From contig JAJEBR010000029.1 of the NCBI GenBank assembly GCA_022822445.1, forward strand, positions 1 through 64,000: 64,000 nt of DNA. The letters are read 5' to 3'. This document shows, in pieces, positions 60,408-64,000 of this stretch; the first letter of the stretch is position 1; each line of letters begins with the position of its first letter. The DNA is from Gemmatimonadota bacterium (lineage in GTDB: Bacteria > Gemmatimonadota > Gemmatimonadetes > Longimicrobiales > Gaopeijiaceae). The notes beneath the pieces were generated by a model, which was given only the letters and a program-made list of their open reading frames with translations, did not search any database and was not told the origin of the DNA. A program made the translations under genes and the position numbers.

Positions 60408-61571
60408 ATGGGAACGAATCGGCGCGATTTTCTGAAGACGACGGCGGCGGCGGGCGGAGCGCTTGCGGCCGGGATGGGGACGGCGGCGTTGGCGGGTTGC
60501 GGGACGGAGGGTGCAGAAGCGGCAGGCGCGGGGCAGGGCCAGGCCGCCCGGTCGCTGCGGATCCTCATCCTGGGCGGAACGGGGTTCATCGGGCCGCACC
60601 AGGTCGAGTACGCGCTCTCGCGCGGCCACGAAGTCACGCTCTTCAACCGTGGCCGCACCAACGCGCAGCTTTTCCCCGAGGTGGAGAAGCTCGTCGGCGA
60701 CCGTGAGAGCGACCTTTCCGCGCTGGAGGGGCGCAGCTGGGACGTGGTCGTGGACAATTCCGCGACCAACGCCCCGCACTGGGTGGAGGCGAGCGCGAAC
60801 CTGCTGAGGGACAGCTGCGAACGGTACATCTTCGTCTCGACGCGGTCGGTCTACGCCGACACCAGCCGGATTCCCATGAACATCGACGCGCCGGTGTGGA
60901 CCTACGAGTCGGCCGGGGTGGAACCGGGCGCCGAGCGGCTCCCCTACGGACTCGGCAAGGCGATCTCGGAGCAGATCGCCCGGGACATCTTCGGCGAGGA
61001 CCGCACCCTCGTCTTCCGGCCCGGCCTGATCATCGGCCCCGGCGACAACACCGACCGCTTCACATACTGGCCCGTGCGCATCCATCGCGGCGGCGAGGTC
61101 CTGTCTCCCGGCGACGGCACCGACCCGGTGCAGATCATCGACGTGCGCGATTTCGGCGACTGGCTCGTGCGCATGGCCGAGGCGGGCGAACACGGCACCT
61201 ACAACGTCGTCGGCCCGGCGACGCCCCGCCCCATGGCGGAGATGCTCTACGGCATCCGCGCGGTGACCACCGCCGAAACGACCTTCACATGGGTCGACGC
61301 GGACTTCCTGCGCGACGCCGGCCTGCGCCCCTACGCGGAGATGCCGGTGTGGCGCCCCGCGCGCGACGGCTACGAAGGGTTCGCCCGGTTCGACCTCACG
61401 CCGGAGGTCGAGAAGGGGCTCACCTTCCGGTCGCTGGCGGATACGACCGCGGCCACGCTGGAGTTCCACTTCTCGCGGCCGGCGGATCAGCAGGCCCGGG
61501 TGTTCAACAGGTTGAGCGCCGAGCGGGAGGCCGAGGTGCTGGCGGCGTGGCACCGGTCGCGGCGGGGGTAG
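60408..61571 (+). CDS. Tat-exported NAD-dependent epimerase/dehydratase-like protein
   Basis: This 387-residue extended SDR has the Rossmann motif LILGGTGFIG near residue 55 and a YGLGK-type catalytic segment (PYGLGKAISEQ). It opens with a twin-arginine signal NRRDFLKTTAAAGGALAAG, followed by a lipobox-like LAGC. Export of an SDR is unusual, since NAD(P) is scarce outside the cytoplasm; a tightly bound cofactor is implied, as in glucose-fructose oxidoreductase-like proteins. Ribosome-binding signal is weak (GAAGCGAAGA). Confidence 0.82.
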   Translation: MGTNRRDFLKTTAAAGGALAAGMGTAALAGCGTEGAEAAGAGQGQAARSLRILILGGTGFIGPHQVEYALSRGHEVTLFNRGRTNAQLFPEVEKLVGDRESDLSALEGRSWDVVVDNSATNAPHWVEASANLLRDSCERYIFVSTRSVYADTSRIPMNIDAPVWTYESAGVEPGAERLPYGLGKAISEQIARDIFGEDRTLVFRPGLIIGPGDNTDRFTYWPVRIHRGGEVLSPGDGTDPVQIIDVRDFGDWLVRMAEAGEHGTYNVVGPATPRPMAEMLYGIRAVTTAETTFTWVDADFLRDAGLRPYAEMPVWRPARDGYEGFARFDLTPEVEKGLTFRSLADTTAATLEFHFSRPADQQARVFNRLSAEREAEVLAAWHRSRRG

Positions 61572-61605
61572 AGCGCGCCGCGGCGACCCCCGAATGTAAC
61601 GCGGA

Positions 61606-61622
61606 GTTTACGTAATGACAAG
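61606..61622 (+). promoter_or_regulatory. 17-bp AT-rich motif, copy D
   Basis: GTTTACGTAATGACAAG spans the start codon of the amidohydrolase gene (ATG at 61615-61617). Seven bases further, TTTACAATTCG (61628-61638) repeats the element seen beside copies E and C. Confidence 0.5.
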
Positions 61623-63375
61623 TGTAGTTTACAATTCGTGCGTGCGGGTGCGGTGGGAAATGTGTGCCGCGCTGGTCGCCGTGGCGGCCGTGCTGCCGTT
61701 GGCAGGTTGCGCGGGGAACGCTGGTGAGCCAGCCGGTCCCGCCGATCTGGTGTTGCGCGGTGGCGTGGTCGCCACCGTCGACGCGGACGACACGATGGCC
61801 GAGGCGGTGGCGATCAGCGGCGGGTGGATCGTGGCGGTGGGCAGCGACGAGGAGGTTGCCGCCTACATCGGTGCCGAAACCGAGTTGATCGAGCTGGACG
61901 GCCGGTTCGCCGCGCCCGGGTTCATCGAGGGGCACGGCCACTACATGAGCCTCGGCAACTCGAAGACGATCCTCGACCTGAACGGCGCCGCCAACTGGGA
62001 CGCGATCGTGGCGATGGTGGCCGAAGCCGTGGCCGACGCCGAGCCCGGGGAGTGGATTCGCGGCCGCGGGTGGCACCAGGAGAAGTGGGACCGGCCGCCG
62101 GATCCGGTGGTGGAGGGCAACCCGACCCACGCGACGCTCACGGCGGTGAGCCCCGAGAACCCGGTGCTGCTGGGTCATGCGTCGGGCCACGCCTCCTTCG
62201 CGAACGCCCTGGCGATGGAACTCGGCGGCTACACGCGCGACTCCGAACCCCCGCCCGGCGGCGAACTGGTGCGCGACGAAAACGGCGAACTCACGGGGCT
62301 GCTGCGAGAGACCGCCGACGGGCCCGTGGCCGGCGCCTTTGCCGATTCGCAGCTGGGCCGCACGGCGGAGGAGATCGACGCCCAGTTCCGGCGCGAGGTG
62401 ATGCTGGCCGCTGAGGAGGCGCTCTCCAAGGGCGTAACTTCGTTCCAGGACGCGGGCGCCGGCTTCGGCACCATCGATCGGCTGAAGGAGATGGAGGCCG
62501 AGGGCGCTCTCCCCGTCCGCCTTTACATCATGGTGCGCCGTCAGTCCAACGAGGAGATGGACGCGCGCCTGCCCGACTACTACATGCCGTCGGAGGGCGA
62601 CGACTATCTGACCGTCCGCTCCATCAAGCGGCAGATCGACGGGGCGCTCGGGTCGCATGGGGCGTGGCTCCTGGAACCGTACGAGGACATGCCTGAATCG
62701 GCCGGCCTCGTGCTCGAAACGGTCGAGGACATCACCGGAACCGCGCATGTGGCGATCAAGCACGGCTTCCAGGTCAACACGCACGCGATCGGGGACCGCG
62801 CCAACCGCGAGGTCCTGGACATCTACGAGGCCGTCTTCGATTCGGCGGGCGGCGACGACGACCTGCGCTGGCGGATCGAGCACGCGCAGCACGTCCACCC
62901 GGACGACATTCCGCGCTTCGCCGAGCTGGGCGTGCTCGCCTCGATGCAGGGCGTCCACGCCACCTCAGACGCGCCCTGGATCCCGTTGCGGCTCGGCGAC
63001 GACCGCGCCCGCGAGCGCACCTACCTCTGGCGCGCGTTCATGGACGCGGGCGTGCCGATCAACAACGGCACCGACGTTCCCGTCGAGGACATCGCTCCGC
63101 TGGCCAGCTTCCACTCATCGGTCACCCGCCAGACTGTCGACGGGTCCATCTTCTACCCCGAGCAGAACATGACCCGCGTCGAGGCGCTGCGCAGCTATAC
63201 GATCAACAACGCGTACGCCGCCTTCGAAGAGGCGTACAAGGGCTCGCTCGAAGTGGGCAAGCTGGGCGACGTGGTGGTGATCGATCGCGACATTCTCACC
63301 GTGCCGGACGCGGAGCTGGCGGACGCGCGGGTGGAGATGACCATCGTCGGCGGGGTGGTTCGGTATGCGCGGTAG
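61615..63375 (+). CDS. YtcJ-like amidohydrolase lipoprotein
   Basis: This 586-residue amidohydrolase-superfamily enzyme (D-amino acylase/YtcJ branch) has a lipobox LPLAGC, the metal-binding EGHGHY near residue 105, DAGAGFG and the late INTH-like VNTHAIGDRA followed by IEHAQHVHPDD. The NGTDVPVE block supplies the last metal aspartate. It hydrolyses an unknown amide or imide at the cell surface. ATG 61615 has GGAG at 8 bases; ATG 61660 is an alternative that gives a shorter signal peptide. Confidence 0.87.
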   Translation: MTSVVYNSCVRVRWEMCAALVAVAAVLPLAGCAGNAGEPAGPADLVLRGGVVATVDADDTMAEAVAISGGWIVAVGSDEEVAAYIGAETELIELDGRFAAPGFIEGHGHYMSLGNSKTILDLNGAANWDAIVAMVAEAVADAEPGEWIRGRGWHQEKWDRPPDPVVEGNPTHATLTAVSPENPVLLGHASGHASFANALAMELGGYTRDSEPPPGGELVRDENGELTGLLRETADGPVAGAFADSQLGRTAEEIDAQFRREVMLAAEEALSKGVTSFQDAGAGFGTIDRLKEMEAEGALPVRLYIMVRRQSNEEMDARLPDYYMPSEGDDYLTVRSIKRQIDGALGSHGAWLLEPYEDMPESAGLVLETVEDITGTAHVAIKHGFQVNTHAIGDRANREVLDIYEAVFDSAGGDDDLRWRIEHAQHVHPDDIPRFAELGVLASMQGVHATSDAPWIPLRLGDDRARERTYLWRAFMDAGVPINNGTDVPVEDIAPLASFHSSVTRQTVDGSIFYPEQNMTRVEALRSYTINNAYAAFEEAYKGSLEVGKLGDVVVIDRDILTVPDAELADARVEMTIVGGVVRYAR

Positions 63376-63901
63376 AGGACGGCTCCCCATCGCCGCGCTG
63401 GTCGTGCTCGTCGCCTGCGAGTCGTCCTCTCCGCCCGGCGAGGGTGCACAGGAAGCGGACGGTCCGGCACCCGCCCAAGGCGCACAACCGGAAGGCGCCG
63501 CCATGGCCGATCCCACCCCCATCGAGCACATCGTCCCCGAAGGCGTCGCGCGGCTCCCAGTCTTCACGCCCGCGGTCCGCGTCGGTGACCTCGTCTTCCT
63601 CTCCGGGGCGATCGGGACCCCGCCCAGCGGTGAACTCCGCGTCGTGGAGGGTGGCGTCGGCCCGGAGACCCGCGCGACCATGGACAACATCGGGCGTGTC
63701 CTCGAGGCGGCGGAGCTGGGCTTCGAGGACCTGGTGAAGTGCATCGTCTTCCTCGCCGACATCACCGATTACGCCGCCATGAACGAGGTTTATGTGACGT
63801 ACTTCGAGGGCATGGAGCCCCCCGCTCGGTCCGCGATGGCCGGGAGCGGGCTGGCGCTGGGCGCCAGGGTCGAGATCGAGTGTATTGCGCGGGGGAGGTA
63901 G
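63365..63901 (+). CDS. RidA-like lipoprotein
   Basis: This 178-residue protein has an N-terminal lipoprotein signal (LVVLVACES) and an Ala/Pro linker, then a RidA/YjgF domain from about residue 55 (GDLVFLSGAIG, TRATMDNIGRVLE, VYVTYFEG, EIECIA). Ordinary RidA deaminates reactive enamines in the cytoplasm; here it is predicted at the membrane surface. It overlaps the amidohydrolase stop by 11 bases, so the two are coupled. The family arginine (P-P-A-R-S) is present. Confidence 0.85.
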   Translation: MRGRGRLPIAALVVLVACESSSPPGEGAQEADGPAPAQGAQPEGAAMADPTPIEHIVPEGVARLPVFTPAVRVGDLVFLSGAIGTPPSGELRVVEGGVGPETRATMDNIGRVLEAAELGFEDLVKCIVFLADITDYAAMNEVYVTYFEGMEPPARSAMAGSGLALGARVEIECIARGR

Positions 63902-63909
63902 CTCCCCCC

Positions 63910-64000
63910 CTAAGCCGTCGCCGGCAGTACCCCCACCACCGGATCGGCAAGGATTTCGTCCACCGCGTCCCGGCGAAGTGCCGCCTGGAATTGCCACGGC
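63910..64000 (-). CDS. C-terminal end of a gene cut by the window edge
   Basis: The minus strand carries an open frame ending in TAG at 63910-63912 with the tail WQFQAALRRD, then AVDEILADP and VVGVLPATA. The pattern looks like a true protein end, and it converges on the RidA-like gene. Too little is present to name a family. Confidence 0.45.
   Translation of the reverse strand, partial: PWQFQAALRRDAVDEILADPVVGVLPATA

Overview
The window is high-G+C DNA with dense, often overlapping genes. It carries many exported proteins: lipoproteins, Tat-type leaders, 6-bladed beta-propellers, and c-type cytochromes joined to copper-monooxygenase-like domains. It also has a four-subunit fumarate reductase and a heterotetrameric sarcosine oxidase. 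This mix fits an uncultured, probably aerobic or facultative member of Gemmatimonadota. That assignment rests on gene families alone; no rRNA or tRNA gene was seen.

Layout. 1-1834: an edge-truncated redoxin/cytochrome c lipoprotein and a TetR regulator with a visible promoter and operator, then an unusual pair of palindromes. 1921-5311: frdABCD (minus), linked by 4-base overlaps. 5495-10285 (minus): a VapC remnant, then SDR, P1-type nuclease, MocA-like nucleotidyltransferase, XdhC-YHS and MoxR, a set typical of molybdenum-hydroxylase maturation. 10630-15798: cupin, branched-chain aminotransferase, two paralogous lipoproteins, an M20 amidohydrolase and a methyltransferase. 15854-25519 (minus): beta-propeller proteins flanking an FAD oxidoreductase and soxBDAG for sarcosine oxidation. 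25632-31215: a DUF4143 ATPase, an HTTM membrane protein with a glutamine-dependent asparagine synthase, and a graveyard of toxin-antitoxin fragments. 31330-40623: a cytochrome/monooxygenase-like module, TPR lipoprotein, NCS2 permease, M28 peptidase, leucine dehydrogenase and panB. 40620-42693: a ferredoxin and an intact AbiE type IV toxin-antitoxin pair, in one overlapping operon with panB. 42799-48363: a membrane-anchored MutS-like ATPase, then a lower-G+C two-gene operon that I cannot name and regard as the best candidate for an undescribed system. 48736-52930: a sugar module (nucleotidyltransferase, SSS symporter, GHMP kinase). 53019-58074: a second DUF4143 ATPase, a TPR membrane protein and an ABC exporter. 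58208-63901: a second cytochrome/monooxygenase-like module whose partner gene is frameshifted, an exported SDR, an amidohydrolase lipoprotein and a RidA-like lipoprotein. A gene tail closes the window.

Genes that work together: frdABCD (quinol/fumarate or succinate oxidoreductase); soxBDAG plus an extra FAD oxidoreductase (methylated glycines to glycine, formaldehyde equivalents and peroxide); MocA, XdhC and MoxR (cofactor delivery to a molybdoenzyme outside the window); and IlvE with leucine dehydrogenase (branched-chain amino acids).

Three sequence-level themes cut across the genes. First, a 17-bp AT-rich motif, C-W-TTAC-NN-WW-TG-W-M-A-W-G or close to it, occurs six times, four of them at gene starts. 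Second, in-frame 18- or 21-bp minisatellites have expanded inside at least five unrelated proteins. Third, adjacent genes very often share ATGA or GTGA overlaps, and these were used to choose starts.
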